This document shows, in pieces, positions 34,350 through 43,320 of a stretch of 64,000 nt of DNA; the stretch's first letter is position 1; each line of letters opens with the position of its first letter. This DNA is from Oscillospiraceae bacterium (GTDB lineage Bacteria > Bacillota > Clostridia > Oscillospirales > Ruminococcaceae), in the NCBI GenBank assembly GCA_021769725.1, contig JAETSI010000001.1:167340-231339 (forward strand), given 5' to 3'. A model generated the notes under the pieces. It had not been told where the DNA came from, did not search any database, and worked only from the letters and a program-made list of their open reading frames with translations. The translations under genes and the position numbers were made by a program.

Positions 34350-36878
34350 ATGCAAAAGAAAAAATATGATGTTACCGGAATGACTTGTTCCGCCTGTCAG
34401 GCTCACGTCGAAAAAGCAGTCAGCCGGATAGAAGGAGTGTCCGCAGTAAACGTAAATCTGTTGAGAAATTTCATGGAAGTAGAATTTGACGAAAACTCTA
34501 CAGGATCAAAAAATATTATACAGGCAGTTGAAAACGTCGGTTATGGAGCCTCTGAAAAAGGAGCAGCAGTTCAATCGGAAAAAATAGAACAGAACAGTGA
34601 AGATGAACAACTGAAAAAAACTAAGCACAGGCTTATACTATCAGTATTGTGGCTCATACCATTATTCTATATATGCATGGGGCACATGGTCAACGCACCG
34701 CTACCGCCGTTTCTGGCAGGACACAAAAACATGATGGTTTTCGCCCTGACTCAGCTTCTGCTCACAATACCGATCATAGCCCTTAACTTTCACTTTTTCA
34801 TGAACGGATTCCGTAATCTTCTTCACCGTACACCCAACATGGACAGTCTTATTGCTCTTGGAGCATCAGCTGCATTTATATACAGTTTATACGGAACGTA
34901 TATGACTGCTTACCATATGGGACGTGGCGATCTTTCAGCTGCCCACGAGTTTATGAAAAATCTCTACTATGAATCCTGCGGAACAATTCTGACTCTTATT
35001 ACTGTAGGTAAATATCTTGAAGCTAAAAGTCGCAGAAAAACTTCTGACGCCGTAAGCAAACTGGTCGATCTTGCCCCGAAAACAGCCATTATTCTCAGAG
35101 ACGGACAAGAAACGGAAATTCCGGCAGCCGAAATAGCCGTGGGAGATATTTTTCTTCTGAAAGCCGGAGCTGCTGTCCCTTGCGACGGAACAGTCCTAGA
35201 GGGCAGCTGTTATGTTGACCAATCGGCGCTGACCGGAGAAGGTCTGCCTGTGGAAAAAACTTTCGGAGACAAGCTGATGAGTGCAAGCGTCTCTACCGGC
35301 GGATTTGTAAAGTGTCGGTGCGACCGTGCCGAAAAAGACTCCACGCTTTCACGTATTATTGCTCTTGTTGAGGATGCTTCGGCATCAAAAGCGCCCATCG
35401 CGCGACTTGCGGACAAGATCAGCGGCGTTTTCGTGCCTGTGGTTATCGGCATTTCTCTGATCTCCGCAATTGTCTGGATAATTGTTACAGGTAATTTAGC
35501 TGCTGCCCTGAACGCTGCAATCTCCGTACTGGTCATCTCATGCCCCTGTTCCCTGGGACTGGCAACACCTACTGCTATTATGGTCGGCACAGGAAAAGGA
35601 GCGCAGAACGGTATTCTTATAAAATCCGCCGAAAGCCTGGAAACAGCTCATCATATCAGCACTGTTGTACTTGATAAAACAGGTACCTGTACAGAGGGAA
35701 AACCGTCTGTGCAAAGGGTATATACCCATAACACATCCGAAGAGGAGCTTATGCCGCTTATCGCCTCTGTTGAGGCAAATTCCTCACATCCGCTTGCACG
35801 TTCCATAACAGAATACTGCACCCGAAAAGGCATCTCCACGGCTTCGTGTACCAATTATTCCGAAACACCCGGAGGGGGGATATCGGGGATTGTGAGCAGC
35901 AGAAAAGTCTTTGTAGGCAATCGCCGTCTCATGGAACAAAATAAAATTGATATCTCGGCATTTGCGGACACAGCAAAAAAAGCCGCATCAGACGGTGGAA
36001 TTCCGCTGTACGCAGCTGTAGACGGTCTGACTGCCGGAATGTTTATCATTGCCGACCCGGTAAAAAAGACTTCAAAAGAAGCCGTATTGTCCTTGAAAAG
36101 AATGGGAATAAAAACAGTCATGCTTACCGGGGACAATACAGGAACAGCAGAATCCGTCCGGGCGAAGCTTGGGATTGACGAGGTATTCGCCGAGCTTCTC
36201 CCCGAAGACAAAACACGCATCATCCGTGAACTTCAATCAAAGGGCGAACTGGTGGCAATGACCGGAGACGGTATAAACGACGCTCCCGCTCTTGCCGCCG
36301 CTGATGTGGGAATTGCAGTGGGGGCAGGTCAGGATATCGCAATAGAATCGGCTGATGTAGTTCTTATTAAAAACGATCTTCGTGACGCCGCCGAGGCAAT
36401 TCGTCTCAGCCGTGCGACGATGAGAAATATCAGGCAGAATCTTTTCTGGGCGCTGATATATAATTCACTTGGCATTCCATTGGCGGCAGGAGTATTCTAT
36501 CCGATTTTCGGCTGGCAGCTTAACCCGATGTTCGGAGCGGCGGCAATGAGTCTCAGCTCCGTATGCGTTGTGACAAACGCTCTGCGCCTGAACTTTTTCA
36601 GGAGTGAAAAAAGCAAAACTGAGGAAACAGCGCCGGCAGAAATAAAAACAACAGAACCGGAGGTGAAAATCGTGAAAAAGACAATGAAGATCGAAGGCAT
36701 GATGTGCAGCCACTGTACAGGAATGGTAACAAAAGTTCTCAACGATGTTAACGGTGTTGCCGCTGAGGTATCGTTGGAGGATAAATGTGCGTATATCGAA
36801 CTTTCAAAGGAAGTTCCGGATGACGTGCTAATTAAAGCAGTTACTGATGCCGGATACGAAGTGACGGGGATGGAATAA
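34350..36878 (+). CDS. copA: Copper-exporting P1B-type ATPase with N- and C-terminal metal-binding domains
   Basis: 842 residues. Heavy-metal-associated domain at 1-70 (GMTCSACQAHVEK). Eight transmembrane helices between about 90 and 740 with the CPC metal-path motif (ISCPCSLGLATP). Actuator TGEGLP, phosphorylation site DKTGTCTEG, SHPLAR, and hinge GDGINDAPALAAADVGIAVG are all intact. A second metal-binding domain (GMMCSHCTGMVTK) sits at the extreme C-terminus (about 775-842) after a Glu/Lys/Thr-rich linker; most CopA proteins lack this. It expels Cu(I) under CsoR control. Confidence 0.95.
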   Translation: MQKKKYDVTGMTCSACQAHVEKAVSRIEGVSAVNVNLLRNFMEVEFDENSTGSKNIIQAVENVGYGASEKGAAVQSEKIEQNSEDEQLKKTKHRLILSVLWLIPLFYICMGHMVNAPLPPFLAGHKNMMVFALTQLLLTIPIIALNFHFFMNGFRNLLHRTPNMDSLIALGASAAFIYSLYGTYMTAYHMGRGDLSAAHEFMKNLYYESCGTILTLITVGKYLEAKSRRKTSDAVSKLVDLAPKTAIILRDGQETEIPAAEIAVGDIFLLKAGAAVPCDGTVLEGSCYVDQSALTGEGLPVEKTFGDKLMSASVSTGGFVKCRCDRAEKDSTLSRIIALVEDASASKAPIARLADKISGVFVPVVIGISLISAIVWIIVTGNLAAALNAAISVLVISCPCSLGLATPTAIMVGTGKGAQNGILIKSAESLETAHHISTVVLDKTGTCTEGKPSVQRVYTHNTSEEELMPLIASVEANSSHPLARSITEYCTRKGISTASCTNYSETPGGGISGIVSSRKVFVGNRRLMEQNKIDISAFADTAKKAASDGGIPLYAAVDGLTAGMFIIADPVKKTSKEAVLSLKRMGIKTVMLTGDNTGTAESVRAKLGIDEVFAELLPEDKTRIIRELQSKGELVAMTGDGINDAPALAAADVGIAVGAGQDIAIESADVVLIKNDLRDAAEAIRLSRATMRNIRQNLFWALIYNSLGIPLAAGVFYPIFGWQLNPMFGAAAMSLSSVCVVTNALRLNFFRSEKSKTEETAPAEIKTTEPEVKIVKKTMKIEGMMCSHCTGMVTKVLNDVNGVAAEVSLEDKCAYIELSKEVPDDVLIKAVTDAGYEVTGME
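36672..36878 (+). other. Possible internal translation start releasing a CopZ-like chaperone from copA
   Basis: GGAGGTG at 36659-36665 is followed, after six bases, by an in-frame GTG at 36672 (codon 775 of copA). Translation there would give a 68-residue protein identical to the C-terminal metal-binding domain, with CSHC at its expected place, which is the size of free CopZ. An in-frame ATG at 36684 is also available. No separate copZ gene lies in the operon. Confidence 0.45.
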
Positions 36879-36881
36879 GAA

Positions 36882-36907
36882 AAAAGGCACCTTTTCAGGT
36901 GTCTTTT
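36882..36907. terminator. Bidirectional terminator between copA and the GGDEF gene
   Basis: AAAAGGCACCT and AGGTGTCTTTT pair over 11 bp with one wobble and TTTC loop; A- and T-rich arms serve both convergent genes. Confidence 0.8.
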
Positions 36908-36916
36908 TATATCATA

Positions 36917-38194
36917 TCAGTATATTGTTCTGACTATGTTTTTTCCGGACTTTTTAGCGTCATACAATGCTTCATCAACACGAGTATACATGGAGATTTC
37001 GGTATCGGAGGGCTTTCCTTGTGTGACGCCAAGGCTTACTGTCTGTGGAGGCAGCGGATTAAGATCGGTGTTACCGAAAGTGAGACGTATCTTTTCGGCA
37101 ATTCTTTCAGCTTCCGTCAATTCTGTATTAAGCAACAGAACCATAAATTCTTCACCGCCCCAGCGTCCGGCAAAATACTCTTTTGCGCTGATAATTTTTC
37201 TGTCTCTGAGCACGTCAGCCAAAGTACAGATAACACGGTCTCCCTCTTTGTGACCGTAAGTATCGTTGACATTTTTAAAATTGTCGATATCCAGCATAAT
37301 GACAGAAACAGGATCACCGCCGTTTTTCATTTTGCGAAAGTTTTTTTCAATTTTTGATTGTATCTTTCGGCGGTTAAGCAAACCGGTAAGACCGTCTGTA
37401 TCAGCAGCTAATTTCAGTTTACTTCGCAGTTTTTCGTGTTCTGTAACATTGTTGATAAGACCGACTATTCCACATATCCTGTTATTTTTATCCCAGATGG
37501 GTTCTTTTATTACCTCAAAGAATTCCTGCTTATCACCGCTTTGTTCCTCAATTATGTAACTGACGCCTTTGCCTGTTTTCATTATTTCTCTGTCAGATTC
37601 CATAGCAGAAGCGGCATTTCCCTTGTTCTTTCTGATGTCAATATCCGTTTTTCCACGTATTGTCCAGTCAGGATCATCTCCGTTATTAAGATGATTCCAA
37701 TAGTGAGTGGCAAAAATATATCTGCAATCGGCGTCTTTAAGATAGATATTTGACGGAAGTGCTCTGAGCATTCGTGCTATTTCATGGAAAGAAGCTGAAT
37801 CTTTAAGCCTTATTGCGTTTTCTATTCTGAGTTCCGTCAGTTTTTTGTGAAACGGTGAAACGATAATATCAACTGCACCCAGTGAAAGACAATTAATTTC
37901 TTCGTTCATGGGAATACCTGATGCTGTAAGAATTATCGGGATAAACATAAACCTTGGCTCATCTGCCACCCATGAAATGAAATCTGTACCCTTTTCCGCT
38001 GCAAGCATAGAATCCAGCAAGATTGCCGATATTTTATCATAATGCAGTTCCAGAAGTGATTCTCCTGCATCAAGTCTGTCAGTAAAATAGAAGCAGTATT
38101 TATCTGCAAGAAGAGTGCGGATTTCATCTGAAACCCTTTGATTTTCTGAAATAAACAGTATTATTCTTTTTTTCTTTTGTTCAGAAGCATTCAT
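36917..38194 (-). CDS. Response-regulator-like diguanylate cyclase (REC-PAS-GGDEF)
   Basis: 425 residues. Receiver-like domain at 10-130 with the phosphoacceptor-like Asp in AILLDSML and PIILTAS, a PAS fold at about 140-255 (LPSNIYLKDADCRYIFAT, then CGIVGLINNVTEHE), and a GGDEF domain at 265-425. The GGDEF signature reads RWGGEEF, an active variant, and DTDGLTGLLNRRK plus LDIDNFKNVNDTYGHKEGD are intact, so it should make cyclic di-GMP. The RxxD inhibitory site that normally lies five residues before the signature is absent (AKEY). No other c-di-GMP gene lies next to it. Confidence 0.92.
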   Translation of the reverse strand: MNASEQKKKRIILFISENQRVSDEIRTLLADKYCFYFTDRLDAGESLLELHYDKISAILLDSMLAAEKGTDFISWVADEPRFMFIPIILTASGIPMNEEINCLSLGAVDIIVSPFHKKLTELRIENAIRLKDSASFHEIARMLRALPSNIYLKDADCRYIFATHYWNHLNNGDDPDWTIRGKTDIDIRKNKGNAASAMESDREIMKTGKGVSYIIEEQSGDKQEFFEVIKEPIWDKNNRICGIVGLINNVTEHEKLRSKLKLAADTDGLTGLLNRRKIQSKIEKNFRKMKNGGDPVSVIMLDIDNFKNVNDTYGHKEGDRVICTLADVLRDRKIISAKEYFAGRWGGEEFMVLLLNTELTEAERIAEKIRLTFGNTDLNPLPPQTVSLGVTQGKPSDTEISMYTRVDEALYDAKKSGKNIVRTIY

Positions 38195-38427
38195 ATTGCA
38201 GAATCACCTCACTTTGACTTCCTATGATATATTATACACTTTTTTTAAATATTTGTCAACTGCTTTGAGCATTTTTCTGTATAATATTTCTATGCAAGAT
38301 GAGGTCAGAAATTCAATCAGGTATCACTTGTATCTGCTTGAAAATATTTTTTAAAATATGTCCTTTTTGAGGAACTTATTTGAATGTTATATATGAATCG
38401 ATTCACATAGAAATTGGAGGACTTACA

Positions 38428-38991
38428 ATGACGGATACTGAATGGTTGACTCTGATGAAAAAATTGCCGCAGCAGGCTCATCGTGCACTTATTAAAGAAT
38501 ACGGAAGTCTTGTTTATGTTATAGTAGTAAGCAAGATAGGAAACTGTACGGTAAGGGAGGAAATTGAGGATTATGTAAGTGATGCCTTTGTTGAAATTTT
38601 CCGTTGTTTGGATAAATTTGACAGCGGAAAGGGAACTCTTAAAACTTTTGTCAGTACCATTGCAAAAAGAACGGCTATTAATGCATTTTCATATATAACG
38701 TATCGACGCCGTACTACGAAGTCAATGGAAGATGGTGAGTTTGAGATTCCTTCGCCTGCTGATGACCCGGAGGAGACGCAAAAGAAATTGTTATGCAAAC
38801 GTCTTTGGGAGATAGTAGAATCCCTTGGAGAACCTGATGCGTCAATAATTGTTTATCAGTATTTTTACGATATGACAGTTCGTGAAATAGCTAAAAAGCT
38901 TTCTATGACGTCAGGTGAGGTACAGAAACGAAGTATAAGGGCACGCAAGCAAATTAAAAAAATACTTATATCCGAAAATTATTTTATGTAA
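38428..38991 (+). CDS. RNA polymerase sigma factor, ECF-type (second in window)
   Basis: 187 residues. Region 2 (RALIKEYGSLVYVIVVSKIG, then EIEDYVSDAFVEIFRCLDKFD) and region 4 (LGEPDASIIVYQYFYDMTVREIAKKLSMTSGEVQKRSIRARKQIKK) are intact. The ATG at 38428 has TTGGAGG upstream. It is followed 13 bases after its stop by the broken partner gene, so this sigma factor may now be uncontrolled or regulated only at transcription. Upstream a GAGGAACTT and a perfect 12-bp palindrome (TGAATCGATTCA, 38392-38403) may belong to its promoter. Confidence 0.92.
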   Translation: MTDTEWLTLMKKLPQQAHRALIKEYGSLVYVIVVSKIGNCTVREEIEDYVSDAFVEIFRCLDKFDSGKGTLKTFVSTIAKRTAINAFSYITYRRRTTKSMEDGEFEIPSPADDPEETQKKLLCKRLWEIVESLGEPDASIIVYQYFYDMTVREIAKKLSMTSGEVQKRSIRARKQIKKILISENYFM

Positions 38992-39004
38992 AGGAGCGTT
39001 TGCA

Positions 39005-40380
39005 ATGAACAACAAAGAAAAAAAGATGAATTTAACGGGCTGACGTTTCTTGATGATGAACAAATTGAGATGATCGCTGAAAAGTATCCGGTCTGTGATA
39101 AGTCTGTCCAGAAACGTATTGCTGCATTATGTGAGGAGAAATTGGCTATGAAAAAAGATGAATTTTTTTATAATTATGACGGCGACGAAATCAAGATCGC
39201 TAAAAAGTTGACGTACACGAAAAAACTCCGTGGTACCGCAGTCGTTTTCTGACGGTGGCTGCTTCTTTCGTAGTAGTTTTCGGAGCTGCGGCAGGAGTTA
39301 TCGCAGGTGTAAAGAAGTTGGGTAATAACGATAAAAAAACACCGTTGTCTGTTGTTGCCGATAAAAGAAATGTGTCGGAATCATCTATTGCCAAAGAGCT
39401 TGAAAAAAGCTCAGGATCGCTGCTTGAATCTTTCAATGTAGTTGACGGGATCTACGGCGGTAAAATAGATAAAGATACATCAAAAACAAGAATGATCGGC
39501 AGCGTTGAATATGCAAAAATAACTGATGCCAGATTCCAGACAAAAAACAATCTTCTTGATTATATGAACAGTTTCATGACTGAAAATATGATTAATAATA
39601 GATATGCAGATATATTTGATTCTGATGATGCATGGTGCGCCGAATTTGACGGGGAACTTTATGGAAAAGTAAGTGCAAGAGCGTCAGGCTATACATTTGT
39701 CGGAACTCCGGTTTTCAGTAACATTACAGAAAATACTGCTGAAATGACTGTTTCCTATGATGATTACGGTAGTACTTCTGATATGATTTTCAATTTGAAA
39801 AAAGTTAATAACATATGGAAAATAGACGATATGCACACACAAGAGAAAGCAGAAATAAATAAAGAAACTGACACAAAGGAAGACGGAAATAAAAACAATA
39901 TTATGGCTGATTACACCAAAAATGAATATGTAACAACACTTCTCGAATCAATTAATCTTGCTGAGCGCATGAGCAGCGGCATTTATTTTTGACACTGCAC
40001 CTTTTAAGGTAAATTATAGAAATGCTTCTGAATATTATGTAGATTTGCTTGTTCCATATGATGATTATGGCAATGAATCAATAGCAACGCTAAAGCTTGT
40101 AAAAGAAGGAGAAGGCTGGAAGCTTGATTCAATAGATATTCCTGTTGTATCAGAAACAGTTCCGGAACCTATCGTCGCTCAGGAGAAAACAACAGAAGCA
40201 ACTACAGTTCCTGTAACGGGAAACGATGCTCCATCTGTTGAACCTCCGGATATTGACAGTTCGTTTATCGGGGCAATAGACTACATTGAATTTATAAGCA
40301 GCGGCGGTTTTCATGCTGATGAAAGCAATATCTATAATTATAATATAGCGTCAAGAGAAAAGGTACTCTTCAGAAAGTGA
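39005..40380 (+). pseudogene. Broken anti-sigma-like membrane protein, three homopolymer frameshifts
   Basis: The ATG at 39005 with AAGGAG upstream starts a frame that ends after 12 codons. One base less in the A7 run (about 39020) would join it to DEFNGLTFLDDEQ... (to 39252). One base more in an A6 run (about 39219) would lead into RSRFLTVAASFVVVFGAAAG, a membrane span (to 39992). One base less in a T5 run (about 39989) would connect to FDTAPFKVNYRNASEYYVDLLVPYDDYG (to 40380). Repaired, it is a single-pass protein like the intact partner at 2429-3937, with two repeated YDDYG-containing extracellular domains. True decay, phase variation or assembly error cannot be separated here. Confidence 0.8.
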
Positions 40381-40448
40381 CTATGCTGCTTTGTTTTCAA
40401 AGCATAAAAATGCACCCTTATTTATACAAAATAAGGGCGCATATGTGA

Positions 40449-40524
40449 TGGTTGGGGCAGCGGGATTTGAACCCACGAGATGACAGAGTCAAAGTCTGTT
40501 GCCTTACCGCTTGGCTATGCCCCA
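40449..40524 (-). tRNA. tRNA-Gln (anticodon TTG)
   Basis: On the minus strand the acceptor TGGGGCA pairs with TGCCCCA, with discriminator A and an encoded CCA. D-arm TAGCCAAGCGGTAAGGCA, anticodon stem ACAGA/TCTGT with loop CTTTGAC (TTG anticodon), and TTCGAATC T-loop all match bacterial glutamine tRNA. Confidence 0.97.
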
Positions 40525-40598
40525 GTTACTTTATTATATCAAAAAAAAACGTCTAAATCAAGAGGAAATAAATATATTTTTTATTTAACTAATATTTG

Positions 40599-40790
40599 TT
40601 GACAAGGTAACAAAAAAATGATATAATATGTATGTGCAGTAAAGATCTGGACTGTAAATAAAATCAGTAACTGGTTATTGACGCCGGCTTTGATCCGGAA
40701 TATAATAAAGACAGTTGAGGCAAAGCTGAAAAAGACCGTTTTACGGCTTTTACTGTACTGCCTGAAAAGAATAAAAAGGAGCAGATCATT
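40599..40790 (+). promoter_or_regulatory. Promoter and long structured leader of the ECF transporter gene
   Basis: TTGACA (40599-40604), 17-base spacer, TATAAT (40622-40627). The leader of about 155 nt from near 40634 can be closed by GCAGTAAA with its complement TTTACTG(T) near 40747. It also contains CCGG..CCGG and CCG-TTTTA-CGG hairpins. Vitamin transporters often have riboswitch leaders, but no named class was recognised. Confidence 0.6.
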
Positions 40791-41303
40791 ATGCACAACA
40801 AAAAAATAAGAAAACTCACGCTTACATCGGTTCTTGCAGCGCTTACCTGTGTTGCAACCATGCTTATACGTGTCCCGACACCGACAAAGGGTTATGTGAA
40901 TCTTGGAGACTGTATGGTAAATATCAGCGCATGGCTTTTAGGGCCTGTTTGTGGAGGCGCTGCGGCTGGTTGTGGCTCTGCGGCAGCAGATATCCTGTCA
41001 GGATATGTTATATATTCACCGGCTACGCTTATTATAAAAGCGCTTATGGCAGTATTTTCTTTTATGATATTTAATCTTGTGGTTAAAAAGCTTCACTCTG
41101 GTGCGGCAAGGGTCATTGCAGCTTGTGCCGCCGAGATCATTATGATCCTTGGATACTTCGCTTTTGAGACGATTATCTATGGTTCTGCCGTTACAGCTTC
41201 AGCTGGAATTGTCGGTAATATATTTCAGGGAATAATGGGCACAGCCAGCTCGGTGATATTGTATGAGGCTGTTATCAGAAGAATTCCGGCAAAAAATATC
41301 TGA
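40791..41303 (+). CDS. ECF transporter substrate-binding (S) component
   Basis: 170 residues, about five or six hydrophobic helices, small-residue-rich and typical in length for vitamin S components. The segment IRVPTPTKGYVNLGDCMVNISAWLLGPVCGG is characteristic of the PF07155-like ECF group in Firmicutes. It would bind a micronutrient and use a shared energising module (EcfAA'T) encoded elsewhere; none is in the window. The substrate is not determinable from sequence. It has a long 5' leader with its own strong promoter and AAGGAG before the start. Confidence 0.85.
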   Translation: MHNKKIRKLTLTSVLAALTCVATMLIRVPTPTKGYVNLGDCMVNISAWLLGPVCGGAAAGCGSAAADILSGYVIYSPATLIIKALMAVFSFMIFNLVVKKLHSGAARVIAACAAEIIMILGYFAFETIIYGSAVTASAGIVGNIFQGIMGTASSVILYEAVIRRIPAKNI

Positions 41304-41363
41304 TATGTATAATCAGTGTCCGACAGTTCGGCGTAAGCGGTGACTGAAAGGAAATGATGATTT

Positions 41364-42125
41364 ATGCCTGACCGTTTTTCGAGGACAGAGCTTATGTTTG
41401 GACAGGCGGCTATGGAAAGGCTTGCTAAAGCAAGAGTAGCAGTATTTGGAATAGGCGGCGTTGGCGGTTACGTCGTCGAAGCTCTTGCAAGATCCGGAGT
41501 GGGGGAGCTTGATCTGATCGACAATGATACAGTATCCGTAACAAATATTAACAGGCAGATAATTGCGCTTGACAGCACTGTCGGAATGTATAAGACCGAC
41601 GCTGCAAGAGCAAGGATATCCGAGATAAATCCAATCTGCCGTGTGAATACATATAATACTTTTTTTATGCCGGATACTTCCTCACAGTTTGATTTTTCCC
41701 TTTATGATTATGTTATTGACGCTATTGATACGGTGACGGGAAAGATCGAGATAATCATGAAAGCTCAAGATGCAGAAGTTCCGGTTATAAGTTCAATGGG
41801 CGCCGGAAATAAGATTGATCCTACGGCATTCAGGGTCACTGATATTTACAGCACATCTGTCTGCCCACTTGCACGTGTCATGAGACAGCAGCTTAAAAAA
41901 AGAGGCGTAAAAAAGCTCAAGGTAGTCTGGTCGGACGAGCCGGCTGTTTCTCAGGCAGAGGATGCCGTTATTACTGAAGAAGCGCTTCCGGGACGTCGGT
42001 CGATTCCCGGATCAAATGCCTTTGTGCCGTCTGTGGCAGGACTTATAATAGCCGGTGAAGTTATAAAGGATATTTGCAGAAGGCAGACCAATTCAGGCGT
42101 TTCTGAAGAAATGAGGATTTTATGA
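41364..42125 (+). CDS. tcdA: tRNA threonylcarbamoyladenosine dehydratase
   Basis: 253 residues, E1-like fold. N-terminal RTELMFGQAAMERLAKARVAVFGIGGVGGYVVEALARSG and LIDNDTVSVTNINRQIIA, then VIDAIDTVTGKIEII, SSMGAGNKIDPT, CPLARVMRQQLKKRG and VWSDEP. This is the complete TcdA/CsdL pattern. It dehydrates t6A37 to the cyclic form in ANN-decoding tRNAs with ATP. The start of the next gene overlaps its stop. Confidence 0.95.
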   Translation: MPDRFSRTELMFGQAAMERLAKARVAVFGIGGVGGYVVEALARSGVGELDLIDNDTVSVTNINRQIIALDSTVGMYKTDAARARISEINPICRVNTYNTFFMPDTSSQFDFSLYDYVIDAIDTVTGKIEIIMKAQDAEVPVISSMGAGNKIDPTAFRVTDIYSTSVCPLARVMRQQLKKRGVKKLKVVWSDEPAVSQAEDAVITEEALPGRRSIPGSNAFVPSVAGLIIAGEVIKDICRRQTNSGVSEEMRIL

Positions 42126-42349
42126 ACATAAAAAATATCGGCTTATATATTATGATGACGCTTATAGCTGTCATGTTTTATTCCTGTTCAGCTGAGAATG
42201 GGGGAACGTCAAAAATAGTAACGACGGTGATTTTTATTGTCCTGTTTCTGGGAGCGTCATTGTGTTCCGCTGTGCTGACCTTTAAATTGAGACGCAAAAA
42301 GAATGCAGACAGCAATGAAAATGATCTGTCAAAGAAAAATGAGGAGTAA
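42122..42349 (+). CDS. Small membrane protein, unknown
   Basis: 75 residues with two hydrophobic helices (about 5-22 and 32-52) and a charged, acidic/basic C-terminal tail, so probably a two-pass membrane protein with both ends inside. A cysteine (YSCS) follows the first helix and could be read as a lipobox but the preceding residues do not fit well. It overlaps tcdA by four bases (ATGA), and the dockerin protein gene starts five bases after it. No family recognised. Confidence 0.6.
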   Translation: MNIKNIGLYIMMTLIAVMFYSCSAENGGTSKIVTTVIFIVLFLGASLCSAVLTFKLRRKKNADSNENDLSKKNEE

Positions 42350-42353
42350 AAAT

Positions 42354-43202
42354 ATGATAAAACCAGTAATTTCCATTATGACGGCAGTCTCGGTTCTGTT
42401 TGGTACTGCGTCATTTGGCGTTTCTGCTGAAACCAATGTCTGCACTGTCAATTTTTTGGATTTTGACGGAAACGTGTATTATTCGCTTACCGTTCCGGAG
42501 GGTCAGCAGATAGACAAGCAGATAATCAGTCAGATCGATACATCAAAGCTCCGCAAGCAGATTGGAACCAGAAGCCAGCAGTGGTTCTCTGAATGGTGGG
42601 GGATTCCGGAATATATTACCGGAAATACGGACATAAAGCCTCTTTCTGTTACCGGAACGATATCGCTTGAAAAAGTTCCTGACAAGCATAAATATTACTC
42701 CAAGGACAGCGAGATCTATAAGGACGGTCTTATTGTGGATATTACGCTGGTTACACAGACGGGGTTAGATACCGAAGGAAATTATACCACAAAAAGCGAG
42801 ATAGTTGACATTTCCTCAACCTGCACTCTAACCCCTAAGACTGCCGGTGAAGCGTTTAAATCTGGAAATAAGGCTGTTGTAAACATTTTTCCGATAAATT
42901 CCGACCAGCCGATCGGTAATTACGAGATCATATATATAGACGGAATAGGCGATGTCAACGAAGATAAGATTGTTACCGGTTCGGATGCGACAGAAGTTCT
43001 TAATGCCTATACAATGCTTTCTTCAAATCCTTCCTATAAGGTGGATGAAGCGATAATGCTTTACGGTGATATGAATTTTGACGGTATTCTGAACGGCTCA
43101 GATGCTACAATGCTTTTACAGTATTATACTATGCTTTCCTCTGACCCGACTTACAATCTTGATAAATTCTTTTCCGACATGAATATGAAAAATGCACTCT
43201 GA
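42354..43202 (+). CDS. Small secreted protein with C-terminal dockerin
   Basis: 282 residues from the ATG at 42354 (GAGGAG upstream). Signal peptide at 1-24 (MKK-less but basic start, cut near VSAET). The unknown N-terminal module spans about 25-195 and contains several aromatics and a QWFSEWWG segment. The dockerin (about 205-275) has two calcium loops, GDVNEDKIVTGSDATEVLNAY and GDMNFDGILNGSDATMLLQYY; the two halves are unusually alike (both GSDATxxLxxYxMLSS). It should be carried on the cell surface through a cohesin. Partner scaffoldin is not in the window. Confidence 0.85.
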   Translation: MIKPVISIMTAVSVLFGTASFGVSAETNVCTVNFLDFDGNVYYSLTVPEGQQIDKQIISQIDTSKLRKQIGTRSQQWFSEWWGIPEYITGNTDIKPLSVTGTISLEKVPDKHKYYSKDSEIYKDGLIVDITLVTQTGLDTEGNYTTKSEIVDISSTCTLTPKTAGEAFKSGNKAVVNIFPINSDQPIGNYEIIYIDGIGDVNEDKIVTGSDATEVLNAYTMLSSNPSYKVDEAIMLYGDMNFDGILNGSDATMLLQYYTMLSSDPTYNLDKFFSDMNMKNAL

Positions 43203-43227
43203 AAATAAAGTTTTTTATGTTTTGCTA

Positions 43228-43256
43228 TTGAAATTATTGTAAAAATATAGTATAAT
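43228..43256 (+). promoter_or_regulatory. Promoter of glyA
   Basis: TTGAAA (43228-43233) and TATAAT (43251-43256) with 17-base spacing; TCTGTG..CACAGA can form a small hairpin in the leader. Confidence 0.8.
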
Positions 43257-43320
43257 GTAAATATCTTCTCTGTGAGGAGACCCCTGCACAGAAAAAAATG
43301 TTAAAGGAGTACGATCAACA

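Noticed and set aside
43257-43320. Possible glycine or ZTP riboswitch before glyA
   Set aside because: The leader is only about 60 bases and has none of the conserved aptamer segments; only a small TCTGTG/CACAGA hairpin is seen.
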